Assembly: GCA_015272325.1 (NCBI GenBank)
Contig: JACYLU010000015.1
Span: forward strand, 310,001-374,000
Reading direction: 5' to 3'
Origin: Synechococcales cyanobacterium C42_A2020_086
GTDB taxonomy: Bacteria; Cyanobacteriota; Cyanobacteriia; Elainellales; Elainellaceae
Length of the DNA: 64,000 bases
The position numbers were made by a program, and so were the translations under genes. The notes beneath the pieces were generated by a model. It did not search any database, was not told the origin of the DNA, and saw only the letters and a list, made by a program, of their open reading frames with translations. Within the stretch, counting starts at the first letter, position 1. Each line of letters begins with the position of its first letter. This document shows, piece after piece, positions 44,861 to 55,344 of the stretch.

Positions 44861-45406
44861 ATGGCAGAAAGATTAAAAACGCTCTACCAGGAGAAAGTTG
44901 TTCCCAAGCTGATGGAACAATTTCAGTACACCAACCCGCATCAGGTGCCCAAGCTCGTAAAGGTAACCGTGAATCGTGGCTTGGGCGAGGCCGCTCAGAA
45001 TGCTAAGGCTCTGGAGTCGTCCTTGAGTGAGATTGCTTTGATTACGGGGCAAAAGCCTGTTGTCACCCGAGCCAAGAAGGCGATCGCCGGCTTCAAAATT
45101 CGACAGGGTATGCCGGTGGGTATCATGGTGACTCTGCGAGCGGGGCGGATGTACGCCTTTATGGATCGATTGATTAACCTGGCTCTTCCCCGAATCCGTG
45201 ATTTTCGCGGTATCAGTCCCAAGAGTTTTGATGGTCGTGGTAACTACACGCTGGGAATCCGCGAACAGCTAATTTTTCCCGAAGTTGAGTATGACGTCAT
45301 CGATCAGATTCGCGGTATGGACATCTCCATCATTACCACTGCCAACACGGACGAAGAAGGTCGAGCCTTATTGAAAGAATTAGGAATGCCCTTCCGGGAT
45401 AACTGA
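44861..45406 (+). CDS. rplE: 50S ribosomal protein L5
   Basis: 5S rRNA-binding protein at the central protuberance. I chose the ATG at 44861 ([16 protein letters not shown] follows), with a GAGGAG Shine-Dalgarno 12 bases ahead; a start 51 bases earlier would be unconserved. The 181-residue product has [23 protein letters not shown] and the tail [19 protein letters not shown]. It is followed directly by rpsH: the rpsN gene found here in E. coli is absent, as in other cyanobacteria. Confidence 0.97.
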   Translation: MAERLKTLYQEKVVPKLMEQFQYTNPHQVPKLVKVTVNRGLGEAAQNAKALESSLSEIALITGQKPVVTRAKKAIAGFKIRQGMPVGIMVTLRAGRMYAFMDRLINLALPRIRDFRGISPKSFDGRGNYTLGIREQLIFPEVEYDVIDQIRGMDISIITTANTDEEGRALLKELGMPFRDN

Positions 45407-45429
45407 GGCAGTTTCATCAAGAGGAAACT

Positions 45430-45831
45430 ATGGCAGCTAACGATACTATTGCAGACATGTTAACGCGCATTCGGAATGCGAATTTGGCGCGGCACCAAAC
45501 CACCGAAGTTCCTTCAACTAAAATGACTCGCAGTATTGCCAAAGTGCTGCGCGAGGAAGGCTTTATCGGCGACTTCAGCGAAATCGAGGAAGGACCAAAA
45601 CGGAACCTGGTGATTTCTCTGAAGTATAAGGGTAAGAATCGTCGTCCGATTATCACCGCCTTGAAGCGGGTTAGTAAGCCAGGGCTGCGAGTGTACTCAA
45701 ACCGTAAGGAACTGCCTCGGGTTTTGGGAGGGATTGGCATTGCCATTATTTCTACCTCCAGCGGCATTATGACGGATCGGGATGCTCGCCGTCAGGGGCT
45801 AGGTGGTGAAGTCCTCTGTTATGTCTGGTAG
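45430..45831 (+). CDS. rpsH: 30S ribosomal protein S8
   Basis: Central-domain assembly protein; in E. coli it is the translational repressor of the spc operon. The 133-residue product begins [21 protein letters not shown] and ends with [24 protein letters not shown], as in the whole family. It is 57 bases before rplF. Confidence 0.97.
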   Translation: MAANDTIADMLTRIRNANLARHQTTEVPSTKMTRSIAKVLREEGFIGDFSEIEEGPKRNLVISLKYKGKNRRPIITALKRVSKPGLRVYSNRKELPRVLGGIGIAIISTSSGIMTDRDARRQGLGGEVLCYVW

Positions 45832-45888
45832 GGCCAACCATCGTGAATCGCTGGCAACAAACGCAGCAATTGTCTAGGAGAAGCAATC

Positions 45889-46428
45889 ATGTCTCGCATT
45901 GGTAAGCGCCCTATCCCTTTGCCTCAGAAGGTCACCGTGACGATCAACGGTCAGCATGTGGCAGTGAAAGGTCCAAAGGGTGAATTGGCTCGCACCCTGC
46001 CTGCCGAAGTGGAAGTGGTGCAGCAGGACAATACGATTTTGGTGAACCGCCGCAACGACTCGCGGGTGGCACGGCAGCGGCATGGGCTGAGCCGGACGCT
46101 GGTGTCTAACATGGTGGAAGGCGTGTCTCAGGGTTTCCAGCGGCGTTTAGAAATTCAAGGCGTCGGCTATCGAGCACAGGTGCAAGGTCGCAATCTGGTG
46201 CTGAACGTGGGCTACAGCCATCCGGTGCAAATTGAGCCGCCTGACGGAGTTCAGTTAGCGGTTGAAAATAACACAAACGTCATCGTTTCCGGTATTAACA
46301 AAGAAGAGGTCGGTAATATTGCCGCTCAAATTCGAGCGGTGCGTCCGCCGGAACCCTACAAAGGCAAAGGAATTCGCTATGCAGGCGAGTTCGTCAGACG
46401 CAAGGCTGGAAAAGCAGGGAAGAAATAG
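45889..46428 (+). CDS. rplF: 50S ribosomal protein L6
   Basis: Lies near the factor-binding centre, thought to have arisen by internal duplication. The 179-residue product starts [12 protein letters not shown] and has [22 protein letters not shown] and the C-terminal [24 protein letters not shown]. It ends two bases before rplR, so the two are translated together. Confidence 0.97.
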   Translation: MSRIGKRPIPLPQKVTVTINGQHVAVKGPKGELARTLPAEVEVVQQDNTILVNRRNDSRVARQRHGLSRTLVSNMVEGVSQGFQRRLEIQGVGYRAQVQGRNLVLNVGYSHPVQIEPPDGVQLAVENNTNVIVSGINKEEVGNIAAQIRAVRPPEPYKGKGIRYAGEFVRRKAGKAGKK

Positions 46429-46430
46429 AG

Positions 46431-46793
46431 ATGAAAAGTTCACGGACAGAAGCAACTCGCCGTCGGCACCAGCGCATCCGCCGCAAGGTCGTGGGTACCA
46501 GCGAGCGGCCACGGTTGGCGGTGTTTCGCTCTCATCAGCATATCTACGCTCAGGTGATCGACGATTCTCGCCATCATACGCTGGTGGCTGCCTCGACCTT
46601 GGAGCCAGAACTGCGGGAAAAGCTGGAGTCAGGTTCCAATTGCGATGCTTCATCGCAGGTTGGTCAGCTGATTGCTGAGCGGGCATTGGCCAAGGGGATC
46701 GAGCAGGTGGTGTTTGATCGAGGCGGTAAGCTCTATCACGGTCGTGTCAAGGCTTTGGCCGATGCGGCTCGAGAAAGGGGACTGAAGTTCTAA
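46431..46793 (+). CDS. rplR: 50S ribosomal protein L18
   Basis: 5S rRNA-binding partner of L5. The 120-residue product has [34 protein letters not shown] and the end motif [26 protein letters not shown]. The basic N-terminal tail is normal. rpsE follows after 37 bases. Confidence 0.97.
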   Translation: MKSSRTEATRRRHQRIRRKVVGTSERPRLAVFRSHQHIYAQVIDDSRHHTLVAASTLEPELREKLESGSNCDASSQVGQLIAERALAKGIEQVVFDRGGKLYHGRVKALADAARERGLKF

Positions 46794-46830
46794 GCCGGGT
46801 GAAAATAGCAGCAAGATAAGGGAGACACAG

Positions 46831-47349
46831 ATGGCGAATCGTCGTAAGAGTCGCACAAAAGAGAAGGAAACGGATTGGCAAGAGCGCGTTGTTCAAATCC
46901 GCCGCGTCACCAAAGTAGTGAAGGGTGGTAAGAAACTCAGCTTTCGCGCCATTGTTGTGGTGGGCAACGAAAAGGGGCAAGTGGGTGTTGGTGTGGGCAA
47001 AGCCAGCGATGTGATTGGCGCGGTCCGCAAAGGGGTCGCAGATGGCAAAAAGCACTTGGTGGAAGTGCCCCTCACCAAAGCGAATTCCATCCCCCATCCG
47101 GTCAATGGTGCAGGTGGCGGCGCTAAAGTCATGATGCGTCCTGCTGCACCCGGTACTGGGGTAATTGCTGGGGGCGCTGTCCGCACAGTGCTAGAACTGG
47201 CAGGCGTACGAAATATCCTGGCGAAGCAGCTTGGATCGAGCAATCCGCTAAATAACGCTAGAGCAGCAGCCAACGCCTTAGCGTCTCTTCGTACCTTCTC
47301 GGAGGTGGCAGAAGAACGCGGCATTGCCATCGAGAATCTCTACGGCTAA
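46831..47349 (+). CDS. rpsE: 30S ribosomal protein S5
   Basis: Fidelity protein at the mRNA entry site. The 172-residue product carries the double-stranded RNA-binding fold ([25 protein letters not shown]) and the [19 protein letters not shown] and [19 protein letters not shown] segments. The gene for L30, which follows S5 in many bacteria, is absent, as usual in cyanobacteria; rplO comes next after 83 bases. Confidence 0.97.
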   Translation: MANRRKSRTKEKETDWQERVVQIRRVTKVVKGGKKLSFRAIVVVGNEKGQVGVGVGKASDVIGAVRKGVADGKKHLVEVPLTKANSIPHPVNGAGGGAKVMMRPAAPGTGVIAGGAVRTVLELAGVRNILAKQLGSSNPLNNARAAANALASLRTFSEVAEERGIAIENLYG

Positions 47350-47432
47350 TTGCTAGAACTGGAGCGGTCGCCCGCCTCAGCCTTTAGTTTTGATCGTTTG
47401 ATGATCTATCCCTATTACTCAACGAACGGATT

Positions 47433-47879
47433 ATGAGACTAGAAGACGCTTTACCGAAGTCAGGCTCGCAAAAGCGACGCCGTCGCGTCGGTCGAGGAAT
47501 TTCTGCGGGACAAGGCGCTAGCTGTGGATTTGGCATGCGGGGTCAGAAGTCTCGTTCGGGACGGAGCACTCGTCCTGGTTTTGAAGGAGGTCAGATGCCT
47601 CTGTATCGCCGCATCCCCAAGCTGAAGCATTTTCCGCTAGTGAACCGGCAACAGTTTACCGTAGTAAACGTAGGTGCGCTGGCGGGTTTGACGGCAAACA
47701 CGGAAGTTAGCCTGGCGTCGCTGATGGATGCTGGCATCGTCACGACCGATGACGGTCCGCTGAAAATCCTAGGAGGTGGAGACCTGTCGGTGCCGCTGAC
47801 AGTGCACGCCGCTGCCTTTACAGCAACCGCACGCAGCAAGATCGAAGCGGCCGGCGGGAGCTGCGAGCTGATTGGCTAG
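47433..47879 (+). CDS. rplO: 50S ribosomal protein L15
   Basis: Late-assembling protein that bridges rRNA domains. The 148-residue product shows the glycine/arginine-rich N-terminal extension ([30 protein letters not shown]) and [14 protein letters not shown]. The C-terminal domain runs to GSCELIG. secY follows after 157 bases; I see no terminator in that gap. Confidence 0.97.
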   Translation: MRLEDALPKSGSQKRRRRVGRGISAGQGASCGFGMRGQKSRSGRSTRPGFEGGQMPLYRRIPKLKHFPLVNRQQFTVVNVGALAGLTANTEVSLASLMDAGIVTTDDGPLKILGGGDLSVPLTVHAAAFTATARSKIEAAGGSCELIG

Positions 47880-48036
47880 CTTAAATTGCCATAAACACAG
47901 CACAATAGAAGTCTGACTGTCTAGTTTGTTCGAGGCCATTTGTTCTGCGTAGAGGCGGACAATTTGCCTCAAAACAGGGTCAAATAGCAGACACCGTGAG
48001 TTGTGTGATTGCTCCTGCGTGTAGAGGTTTCCCCTT

Positions 48037-49350
48037 ATGGTCGTTAGTCGAGATAAAACTCCAACCGCTCAAGAAACATTTGTTCAAATGGCGCAAGCAG
48101 CTGGCCTTCGCAGTCGGCTGCTTGTTACTATCGGCATGCTGCTGCTCGTTCGCTTAGGAATTTTTATTCCCGTTCCGGGTATTGACCGAGTTGCCTTTCA
48201 GCAAGCACTACAGACCAACGGCGGTCTTGGCAGCCTGATCGGCATCCTGGATATCCTGACGGGTCGCGGCATTTCTACCTTGGGTATTTTCGCCTTAGGA
48301 ATTCTGCCCTACATTAATGCGTCTATCATCATGCAGCTCATGGCGGCTGCGATCCCAAGTTTGGAAGATCTGCAAAAGAACGAGGGCGAAGCTGGACGCC
48401 GCAAAATTTCCCAGATCACGCGCTATGTGGCCCTGGGCTGGGCGATCTTCCAGAGCATTGGCATCTCGCTGTTTGTTAGCGGCTATGCTATCAACCCCGG
48501 ACCTGCCTTTATTGCTCAGACGGTGCTGGCGCTGACTGCTGGCTCGATGTTTGTTATGTGGGTTGGTGAACTGATCACCGAGCGGGGCATCGGTAACGGG
48601 GCATCGCTGCTGATATTTGTCAGTATTGTCTCGACTCTGCCCCGCTCTCTCGGACAAACCATTGAGCTGGCTCAAAGTGGCGACCGCAGTTTGGTGGGCG
48701 GCGTCGTGATTCTGCTGCTGGTTTTCCTGGTGATGATTGTTGGCATTGTCTTTGTCCAGGAAGGAACTCGCCGCATCCCGATTATCTCGGCACGGCGTCA
48801 GGTGGGGCGCAAGCTCTATCTGGAAAAAAGCAGTTATTTGCCACTGCGGCTGAATCAGGGCGGCGTCATGCCGATCATCTTTGCCTCAATGGTGCTGTTT
48901 TTGCCGGCATCGCTGGTACAGTTTTTCCCCAATAATCCAGTTTTGACCCAGGCAATTCGCTACCTTAGCCCCGGACATTGGGTGTATGTCGTGGTGTATT
49001 TGACGCTAATTCTCTTCTTTAGCTACTTTTATGCCTCACTGATTATCAACCCGGTAGATATGTCGCAGAACCTGAAAAAAATGGGTGCCAGCATTCCTGG
49101 GATTCGTCCAGGGAAAGCAACAAGCGAATATATCGAACGTGTATTGAATCGATTGACCTTCCTGGGCGCAATTTTCTTGGGCTTGGTGGCCATTGTGCCG
49201 ACGGCTGTAGAGGGCGCGACGCAGGTCAGAACCTTTCAAGGGTTAGGCGCTACATCGCTACTGATTCTGGTCGGTGTAGCCATCGACACGGCTAAGCAGA
49301 TTCAAACCTATGTCATCTCACAACGCTATGAAGGAATGGTGAAACAGTAG
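48037..49350 (+). CDS. secY: Preprotein translocase subunit SecY
   Basis: Channel subunit of the Sec translocon in plasma and thylakoid membranes. The 437-residue protein has ten predicted membrane segments. Conserved landmarks are IPVPGIDR in the first periplasmic loop, [15 protein letters not shown] in helix 2 and [20 protein letters not shown] in the cytosolic loop that contacts SecA and the ribosome. The stop overlaps the adk GTG by one base (TAGTG), so adk translation is probably coupled. Confidence 0.97.
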   Translation: MVVSRDKTPTAQETFVQMAQAAGLRSRLLVTIGMLLLVRLGIFIPVPGIDRVAFQQALQTNGGLGSLIGILDILTGRGISTLGIFALGILPYINASIIMQLMAAAIPSLEDLQKNEGEAGRRKISQITRYVALGWAIFQSIGISLFVSGYAINPGPAFIAQTVLALTAGSMFVMWVGELITERGIGNGASLLIFVSIVSTLPRSLGQTIELAQSGDRSLVGGVVILLLVFLVMIVGIVFVQEGTRRIPIISARRQVGRKLYLEKSSYLPLRLNQGGVMPIIFASMVLFLPASLVQFFPNNPVLTQAIRYLSPGHWVYVVVYLTLILFFSYFYASLIINPVDMSQNLKKMGASIPGIRPGKATSEYIERVLNRLTFLGAIFLGLVAIVPTAVEGATQVRTFQGLGATSLLILVGVAIDTAKQIQTYVISQRYEGMVKQ

Positions 49351-49919
49351 TGGTACGACTGATCTTTCTGGGGCCTCCCGGGGCGGGTAAGGGAACGCAA
49401 GCGCTGGTATTGGCTCAAGCCCACAGTATTCCCCACATCTCGACCGGCGATATTCTGCGAGCAGCGGTGGCGCAGAAAACGGAATTGGGACAGAAAGCCC
49501 AATCCTATATGGACAAAGGGGAACTGGTTCCCGATCAGCTGATCCTGGATATGGTGCGGGAGCGCCTCGGACAGTCAGATGCCGCTCAGGGTTGGATTCT
49601 GGATGGCTTTCCCCGCACAGTTGTTCAGGCGACGTTTCTCGATCAACTGCTTCAAGAAATTAATCAGTCGTGCGATGGCGTTGTGAATTTTGAGGTGCCC
49701 GATGAGGTGCTTGTAGCCCGGTTGCTTGGTCGCGGGCGCAAAGACGACAACGAGGACGTCATTCGCCACCGATTGGAGGTCTATCATCAACAAACGGCTC
49801 CTCTAATTGATTTTTATCGAGACCGGCAGCAACTCTTTGCCCTCGATGGTAACCAATCGGTGGACCAAGTCCGAGAAGCACTTGAACAGATTGTTCAGTC
49901 TCACTCGCTGGCAACTTAA
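49350..49919 (+). CDS. adk: Adenylate kinase
   Basis: Balances AMP, ADP and ATP. The 189-residue short-type enzyme has the P-loop [11 protein letters not shown], the AMP-binding [10 protein letters not shown] and the [10 protein letters not shown] segment. The LID is short and has no zinc cysteines. The GTG start overlaps the secY stop. No map gene follows, unlike in many bacteria; infA is next after 249 bases, and a possible terminator lies in between. Confidence 0.96.
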   Translation: MVRLIFLGPPGAGKGTQALVLAQAHSIPHISTGDILRAAVAQKTELGQKAQSYMDKGELVPDQLILDMVRERLGQSDAAQGWILDGFPRTVVQATFLDQLLQEINQSCDGVVNFEVPDEVLVARLLGRGRKDDNEDVIRHRLEVYHQQTAPLIDFYRDRQQLFALDGNQSVDQVREALEQIVQSHSLAT

Positions 49920-50024
49920 CCTCGAACTGCTAGTGCGCGGATTGACTGGTCAGATTAGGACCTAGGAGCCTTGCCCGCCGGTTTGCGTTAACATTTGTTA
50001 GGCTGGGTATGGGAAAGCGAATTT

Positions 50025-50050
50025 AAGGACTAGGATGACTTCGTCCTTTT
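50025..50050 (+). terminator. Possible terminator after adk
   Basis: AAGGAC (50025-50030) can pair with GTCCTT (50043-50048), with further T bases following. An alternative inner stem AGGAT/GTCCT exists. It is modest, so some transcription may read through into infA. Confidence 0.4.
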
Positions 50051-50168
50051 CCATAGTTGCCCATCGTTTTCTGAAAATCGTTGGTTTGTAGGCCTGCTTT
50101 TCTCGCAATGGCCCTATGAGCCAGCGTTGATGAATGCAATTTAGCTGGATTAGTTATAGGAGAGTGCT

Positions 50169-50393
50169 TTGTCTAAACAAGATCTAATTGAGATGGAAGG
50201 AACAGTGACCGATTCCTTGCCGAATGCAATGTTTCGAGTCGATTTAGATAACGGCTTTAATGTCTTGGCCCACATCTCGGGCAAGATTCGCCGCAATTAC
50301 ATCAAAATTTTGCCCGGTGATCGAGTCAAGGTAGAGCTAACCCCCTACGATTTGACGAAGGGGCGTATCACCTATCGCCTGCGCAAGAAGTAG
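50169..50393 (+). CDS. infA: Translation initiation factor IF-1
   Basis: A 74-residue OB-fold factor that binds the 30S A site during initiation. The start is a TTG ([21 protein letters not shown] follows) with GGAGAG seven to twelve bases ahead; no ATG lies near enough. Conserved blocks are [22 protein letters not shown] and [16 protein letters not shown] hairpin with a T-run follows (50430-50464), then a new promoter for rpmJ. Confidence 0.96.
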   Translation: MSKQDLIEMEGTVTDSLPNAMFRVDLDNGFNVLAHISGKIRRNYIKILPGDRVKVELTPYDLTKGRITYRLRKK

Positions 50394-50429
50394 CGTGCTG
50401 CCGAGGGAGGCACCAGCAAGGTTCTTCTA

Positions 50430-50464
50430 GGCGCTTCTCGTAGGTAAGACCGAGAGCGTCTTTT
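50430..50464 (+). terminator. Terminator after infA
   Basis: A ten-pair stem with one bulged T (50430-50440 with 50451-50460) closes a ten-base loop and is followed by TTTT (50461-50464). It lies 37 bases after the infA stop and just ahead of a sigma-70-like promoter. Confidence 0.65.
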
Positions 50465-50479
50465 AGTGAAAAATTTAAT

Positions 50480-50509
50480 TTGACCATCTCTTTATAAATC
50501 TGCTAAGAT
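50480..50509 (+). promoter_or_regulatory. Strong promoter candidate before rpmJ
   Basis: TTGACC (50480-50485), an 18-base spacer ending in TGC, and TAAGAT (50504-50509) match an extended -10 sigma-70 promoter well. Transcription would begin about 25 bases before the rpmJ ATG. Confidence 0.65.
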
Positions 50510-50540
50510 ATTACGTTTGTAGTGTTTTATATTTTAGGAC

Positions 50541-50654
50541 ATGAAAGTCCGAGCATCGGTTCGTCGTATGTGTGAGAAATGCCGCGTTATTCGGCGGAAG
50601 GGGCGAGTGATGGTTATTTGCTCAAACCCTAAGCACAAGCAGCGTCAGGGATAA
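50541..50654 (+). CDS. rpmJ: 50S ribosomal protein L36
   Basis: The smallest ribosomal protein, 37 residues, with a zinc site. The sequence [21 protein letters not shown] shows the first two zinc ligands (Cys-x2-Cys). The third Cys is in [14 protein letters not shown], and the following His completes the C+ zinc-binding form. It starts with ATG at 50541, close downstream of a promoter candidate, and precedes rpsM by 139 bases. Confidence 0.97.
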   Translation: MKVRASVRRMCEKCRVIRRKGRVMVICSNPKHKQRQG

Positions 50655-50793
50655 CCTTCGACGTTTCCTTAGCGCGGTGGTAACAGGTCTAAGACAAGTT
50701 CAAGAGTGAAGCATGCTGCTTGAGGTTGGCTAACGATGGTTGACCGACGGTGAGCAAGCATTCTGAAAAACCACAACTGGAGAGTACTGGAAC

Positions 50794-51177
50794 GTGGCGC
50801 GAATTGCCGGAGTGGACCTTCCACGGGATAAACGTGTTGAAATTGGTCTCACCTATATTTATGGAATTGGTTTAACCCGATCGAAGGAGATCTTGGTTAA
50901 AACGGGAGTCAATCCTGATACTCGAGTGCGCGACCTAAGTGATGCTGAGGTGGCTGCGCTGCGAGAGGCAGTTGAGAATGATTACCAGGTTGAGGGTGAC
51001 CTCAGACGCTGGGAGTCGATGAATATCAAGCGATTGATGGACATTGGCACTTACCGAGGGCGGCGACATCGCATGGGGCTGCCCGTCCGTGGACAGCGTA
51101 CTCGGACAAACGCTAGAACTCGTCGGGGTGGACGAAGGACAGTAGCCGGTAAGAAGAAAGCGCCCGGTAAGAAGTAG
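50794..51177 (+). CDS. rpsM: 30S ribosomal protein S13
   Basis: Head protein contacting P-site tRNA and the 50S subunit. The 127-residue product starts at a GTG ([25 protein letters not shown] follows) and has the C-terminal basic stretch [26 protein letters not shown] gap of 304 bases separates it from rpsK, unusually long for this gene pair. Confidence 0.97.
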   Translation: MARIAGVDLPRDKRVEIGLTYIYGIGLTRSKEILVKTGVNPDTRVRDLSDAEVAALREAVENDYQVEGDLRRWESMNIKRLMDIGTYRGRRHRMGLPVRGQRTRTNARTRRGGRRTVAGKKKAPGKK

Positions 51178-51481
51178 GAGTCTATCATTCTCAGGTACTA
51201 CCCAGCAGCGAGATAGGTCGCCCTAGCCGCTGCTCTTTGTCTGTCTAGACGCGAGGCAGTAAAGGGACCCTACGCAGCAAGCCGCTGTTCTGGCTGCTCT
51301 GGTAGAGGTTTCTGATAAAGGTTCGACGGTCATCCTTCGCCTGGGGTAAATCTAGCAGGCATCCATCCTCAAGCTGAACCCGAGTGCGCTGCAAACTGAA
51401 TCCAGTTGGGATCCAGCAAGGCGTAAACGTGATGAGGCGCTAATCCTTAAATCAATCAACTAGTCAATTAACCATCAAACC
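51178..51481. other. 304-base spacer inside the alpha-type operon
   Basis: Lies between rpsM and rpsK. It contains a seven-pair hairpin (AGCAGCG 51204-51210 with CGCTGCT 51228-51234) and repeated GCAGC/GCTGC elements that can form alternative structures. No protein or tRNA gene was seen. It may hold an attenuator, a processing site or an internal promoter. Confidence 0.45.
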
Positions 51482-51877
51482 ATGGCGCGACAACCAACCA
51501 AAAAAACAGGAGCAAAGAAGCAGAAACGAAATGTGCCCAATGGTGTGGCTCATATTCAATCTACGTTCAACAACACCATTGTCACAATTACCGACGCGAA
51601 CGGCGAAGCCATTTCTTGGTCCTCTTCGGGGGCGAGTGGTTTCAAAGGTGCTAAGAAAGGAACTCCTTACGCTGCTCAGACGGCAGCCGAAAACGCAGCC
51701 AAGCGAGCTATTGACCAAGGCATGCGACAGATTGAGGTGATGGTCAGTGGTCCCGGTTCTGGGCGAGAAACTGCAATTCGAGCCTTACAGGCGGCCGGCC
51801 TAGAGATCACTTTAATTCGAGATGTCACTCCAATTCCTCACAACGGTTGTCGTCCGCCGAAGCGCCGTCGCGTCTAA
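51482..51877 (+). CDS. rpsK: 30S ribosomal protein S11
   Basis: Platform protein near the mRNA exit. The 131-residue product has the N-terminal basic stretch, [29 protein letters not shown], and the end motif [18 protein letters not shown]. It begins at ATG 51482 and precedes rpoA by about 170 bases. Confidence 0.97.
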   Translation: MARQPTKKTGAKKQKRNVPNGVAHIQSTFNNTIVTITDANGEAISWSSSGASGFKGAKKGTPYAAQTAAENAAKRAIDQGMRQIEVMVSGPGSGRETAIRALQAAGLEITLIRDVTPIPHNGCRPPKRRRV

Positions 51878-52051
51878 TCAGCCCCATTGCATCATGAGTG
51901 CCTCTTTTATGCCTGTGGAGTTGAGAAGTTGAGGCTGCAAAGGACGGATTGGTGCTCGTTGGCAGTTACACAGCTGCATAGCCAAGCGTGATTTTTTTGA
52001 AGGAGACGGATCGGTTTGCTTTCCAGGGCTAAGGAGAAGGGAGGTTTGACT

Positions 52052-52999
52052 GTGGCACAGTTTCAGGTTGAATGCATTGATTCGGACACCGGTGAGGACC
52101 GGAGTTCATATAGTAAGTTCATTTTGGAGCCTCTTGATCGAGGACAGGGGATCACTGTTGGCAATGCCCTCAGACGGGTATTGCTCTCTAATTTAGAGGG
52201 CGCTTCGGTAACGGCTGTGCGGATTGCTGGCGTGACCCATGAATTTATGACTGTTCCAGGTGTGCGGGAAGATGTCCTCGATATCTTGCTGAACATGAAG
52301 GAAGTGGTGCTCAAGAGCTACTCGTCTCAGCCGCAGATCGGTCGGCTGCGGGTTGAGGGACCAGCGACGGTGACCGCTAGCTACTTCGAACTGCCTTCTG
52401 AAGTGGAGGCGGTTAATCCAGATCAATACATCGCGACTCTGTCGCCGGGATCAACTCTGGAGATGGAGTTTCGGATTGAGAAAGGCATTGGCTACCGAGC
52501 GATTGAGCGGGGGCGCGATGAAACGTCAGCTCTCGATTTTCTCCAAATTGACTCCGTGTTTATGCCGGTGCGCAAGGTGAATTACACCGTTGAGGATGCG
52601 CGTGTTGGAGGAGCCATCGAGAAAGATCGGCTAATCTTGGAGGTCTGGACGAACGGTAGTCTGACTCCTCAAGAGGCACTTGGGCAAGCCGCCGACATTC
52701 TGGTGGGATTGTTCACACCGCTGCGCGAGATCGAATTTGCGCCGTCTGGGGATGATTCCGATGAACCGGACGATCCGACCAATCAAATTCCCATCGAAGA
52801 ACTGCAACTCTCTGTGCGAGCTTACAACTGCCTGAAGCGAGCACAGATTAACTCAGTAGCAGACCTACTAGACTACACCCAGGAAGACTTGCTGGAGATT
52901 AAGAACTTTGGTGCCAAGTCGGCTGAAGAAGTGATTCAAGCTCTGCAAGACCGCTTAGGTATCACTCTGCCCCACGATAAGTCATCTCGCTCGACCTAA
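52052..52999 (+). CDS. rpoA: DNA-directed RNA polymerase subunit alpha
   Basis: Scaffold subunit of RNA polymerase. The 315-residue protein begins at the GTG at 52052 (AQFQVECIDSDTGEDRSSYSKF follows) behind a GGAGAAGGGAGG Shine-Dalgarno stretch; a start 36 bases upstream is unlikely. The N-terminal domain has LEPLDRGQGITVGNALRRVLLSNLEG. An acidic linker (about 230-245) leads to the C-terminal domain, with IEELQLSVRAYNCLKRAQINSVADLL and LLEIKNFGAKSAEEV, which binds UP elements. Confidence 0.97.
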   Translation: MAQFQVECIDSDTGEDRSSYSKFILEPLDRGQGITVGNALRRVLLSNLEGASVTAVRIAGVTHEFMTVPGVREDVLDILLNMKEVVLKSYSSQPQIGRLRVEGPATVTASYFELPSEVEAVNPDQYIATLSPGSTLEMEFRIEKGIGYRAIERGRDETSALDFLQIDSVFMPVRKVNYTVEDARVGGAIEKDRLILEVWTNGSLTPQEALGQAADILVGLFTPLREIEFAPSGDDSDEPDDPTNQIPIEELQLSVRAYNCLKRAQINSVADLLDYTQEDLLEIKNFGAKSAEEVIQALQDRLGITLPHDKSSRST

Positions 53000-53057
53000 A
53001 TTGTGACTTTAGCTGGCAGTTGGCTCTTATTGTTGATTTCACTATCCCTCAAACGTT

Positions 53058-53408
53058 ATGCGTCATCGATGTCATGTTCCTCAGCTGGGTAAGCCCGCTG
53101 ACCAACGTAAAGCGCTGCTGCGAGCGCTGACCACCGAGCTGATTCGGCATGGTCGGATTACAACGACCAAGGTGCGGGCTAAGGCAGTCCGTTCTGAGGC
53201 AGAACGCATGATCACCTTAGCCAAAGATGGGTCCCTAGCAGCGCGACGGCAGGCTCTCGGCTATATGTACGATAAACAGCTTGTTCATGCCTTGTTCGAG
53301 CAAGCTCCAGAGCGCTATGGCGACCGCAATGGAGGATATACTCGCATCCTGCGGACGGTGAATCGTCGCGGCGACAATGCCGAGATGGCGATCATTGAGT
53401 TGACTTAG
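53058..53408 (+). CDS. rplQ: 50S ribosomal protein L17
   Basis: Near the tunnel exit. The 116-residue product starts [28 protein letters not shown] and ends with [18 protein letters not shown], both standard. It lies behind rpoA as in most bacteria, with truA 19 bases after it. Confidence 0.97.
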   Translation: MRHRCHVPQLGKPADQRKALLRALTTELIRHGRITTTKVRAKAVRSEAERMITLAKDGSLAARRQALGYMYDKQLVHALFEQAPERYGDRNGGYTRILRTVNRRGDNAEMAIIELT

Positions 53409-53427
53409 GGTTCGATCCGGTACAGCC

Positions 53428-54330
53428 ATGTCTGTCAGCTCCTCCCCGCTTTTGATGTCCTCGGAGGTTACATCATCTTCCAAGACCCAGCGCATTGCCT
53501 TGGTGATTCAGTACCTTGGCACTCACTTTCACGGGTGGCAGCGGCAGTTGCAGCAGCGGACGGTGCAGGAAGAGATGGAGCGGGCGATTGCGGCGGTCAT
53601 TGGTGCTCCGGTGACACTGCACGGGGCTGGACGAACAGATGCGGGTGTGCATGCTGCGGCACAGGTTGCCCATTTCGATGCTCCTGCATGGATTCCAGCC
53701 CATCGCTGGGTCGATATTTTGAACCATCGCCTGCCGACCGATATCGTGGTGCGGGCGTCGGCGGCGGTAGAAGCAAGTTGGCATGCCCGTTTCTCGGCGT
53801 TGTGGCGGCGCTATCGCTACACAATCTACACAGAGACTCGCCCCAACTTGTTTGTGCGTCCGTTTGTCTGGCACTACTATCAAGCCCCATTAGACGAAAC
53901 GCTGATCCAGGCAGCCCTCGCGCCACTGGTCGGACGTCACCATCTGGCGGCATTCCATCGCTCCGGATCAAGCCGTCCCCATTCCTGGGTTGATGTGCAA
54001 GCAGCAGAATGCGTGCGGCGCGGTCCATTTTTGCAGATTGAGCTGCAAGCCAGTGGCTTCTTGTATGGAATGGTGCGGTTGCTAGTCGGTATGCTGGTAG
54101 AGGTGGGACGGGGCTGGCGGTCGCCGGCTGACTTTACAGACCTCTGGAAACAGCAGCGCCGTGATCTGGTGCGATATGCAGCTCCTTCTCAAGGATTGTG
54201 TTTGCTGCGCGTTGGCTATCCCCAGCCTCCCTTTCCGCCCGAAGCATGGTTTGATACCCAGCCCTTGTTTGTGTTTCAATCGCTCCCTGAATCCAATTAC
54301 TGTTCAACAACCTGTCCCACGCCGGTTTAA
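53428..54330 (+). CDS. truA: tRNA pseudouridine synthase A
   Basis: Converts uridines 38-40 of tRNA anticodon arms to pseudouridine. The 300-residue product shows the catalytic Asp motif [11 protein letters not shown] near residue 70 and [22 protein letters not shown] in the C-terminal half. The first 20 residues are rich in Ser/Thr and variable, so translation might begin slightly later. Its place between rplQ and rplM is typical of cyanobacteria and many other bacteria. Confidence 0.95.
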   Translation: MSVSSSPLLMSSEVTSSSKTQRIALVIQYLGTHFHGWQRQLQQRTVQEEMERAIAAVIGAPVTLHGAGRTDAGVHAAAQVAHFDAPAWIPAHRWVDILNHRLPTDIVVRASAAVEASWHARFSALWRRYRYTIYTETRPNLFVRPFVWHYYQAPLDETLIQAALAPLVGRHHLAAFHRSGSSRPHSWVDVQAAECVRRGPFLQIELQASGFLYGMVRLLVGMLVEVGRGWRSPADFTDLWKQQRRDLVRYAAPSQGLCLLRVGYPQPPFPPEAWFDTQPLFVFQSLPESNYCSTTCPTPV

Positions 54331-54388
54331 CGCCCACATTAGCGCTGCTCAAGCGTATTGCATTTTCGAGAAGGAAACCAAGAGACCT

Positions 54389-54844
54389 ATGAACAAAACC
54401 TATCTTCCTCCACAGGAGTCGCTGGAGCGGAAATGGTACGTAGTGGATGCTGCCAACCAGCGTCTGGGGCGATTGGCCAGCGAGATCGCCATGATTCTGC
54501 GCGGTAAGAACAAGCCGACCTATACTCCCCATATGGACACGGGTGATTTTGTGATCGTAGTCAACGCTGAGAAAGTGGACGTGACCGGCAAAAAGCGGAC
54601 GCAGAAGCTCTATCGGCGTCACTCGGGTCGTCCGGGTGGTATGAAAACGGAGACCTTCACGCAACTGCAAAATCGCCTGCCCGAGCGGATCGTGGAACAG
54701 GCTGTGAAGGGGATGTTGCCCAAGAATACGCTGGGACGGCAGTTGTTCACCAAGTTGAAAGTTTATGCCGGTCCAGAGCATCCACATCAAGCTCAGAAAC
54801 CTGAAGTGCTGACCATTCAAACCATTCCTGGAGGAGAAAATTAA
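54389..54844 (+). CDS. rplM: 50S ribosomal protein L13
   Basis: Early assembly protein. The 151-residue product begins at ATG 54389 ([20 protein letters not shown] follows) with an AAGGAAA Shine-Dalgarno; conserved segments are [32 protein letters not shown] and [12 protein letters not shown]. Its stop overlaps the rpsI start by one base, as usual for this pair. Confidence 0.97.
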   Translation: MNKTYLPPQESLERKWYVVDAANQRLGRLASEIAMILRGKNKPTYTPHMDTGDFVIVVNAEKVDVTGKKRTQKLYRRHSGRPGGMKTETFTQLQNRLPERIVEQAVKGMLPKNTLGRQLFTKLKVYAGPEHPHQAQKPEVLTIQTIPGGEN

Positions 54845-55257
54845 TGCAGGCTATCGAAAAAAACGATCGCGTCATGTACTGGGGCACTGGTCGCCGTAAG
54901 TCAGCAGTGGCTCGGGTGCGCTTAGTACCGGGTAGCGGTCAGTTAACCATTAACGGCAAAGCGGGTGATCTGTATTTGCAGTTCAACCCTACCTATCTCT
55001 CGGTGGCAAAAGCGCCGCTGGAAACCCTAGGTCTCGAAAACGAGTACGACATTTTGGTGAATGTCCGTGGTGGTGGCTTGACCGGGCAAGCAGATTCAAT
55101 TCGTCTAGGAGTGGCGCGGGCGCTCTGTCAGCTCGATCCCGACAACCGCAAGCCGCTGAAGGTGGAAGGCTACCTAACCCGCGATCCGCGCGCTAAGGAG
55201 CGGAAGAAGTACGGTCTGCACAAAGCCCGGAAAGCGCCTCAGTACTCGAAGCGGTAA
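54844..55257 (+). CDS. rpsI: 30S ribosomal protein S9
   Basis: P-site protein whose C-terminal Lys-Arg touches the tRNA anticodon. The 137-residue product shows [21 protein letters not shown] and ends [24 protein letters not shown] with that terminal Lys-Arg. It overlaps the end of rplM and precedes rpmE by 87 bases. Confidence 0.97.
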   Translation: MQAIEKNDRVMYWGTGRRKSAVARVRLVPGSGQLTINGKAGDLYLQFNPTYLSVAKAPLETLGLENEYDILVNVRGGGLTGQADSIRLGVARALCQLDPDNRKPLKVEGYLTRDPRAKERKKYGLHKARKAPQYSKR

Positions 55258-55344
55258 TTCGTTGGCGATGGGCAAGATCCACCGGTTGAGTGGATTGATC
55301 GCTAGAATCAAACAAGACTTGTTCCTTAATTTATCTTTATTGTC

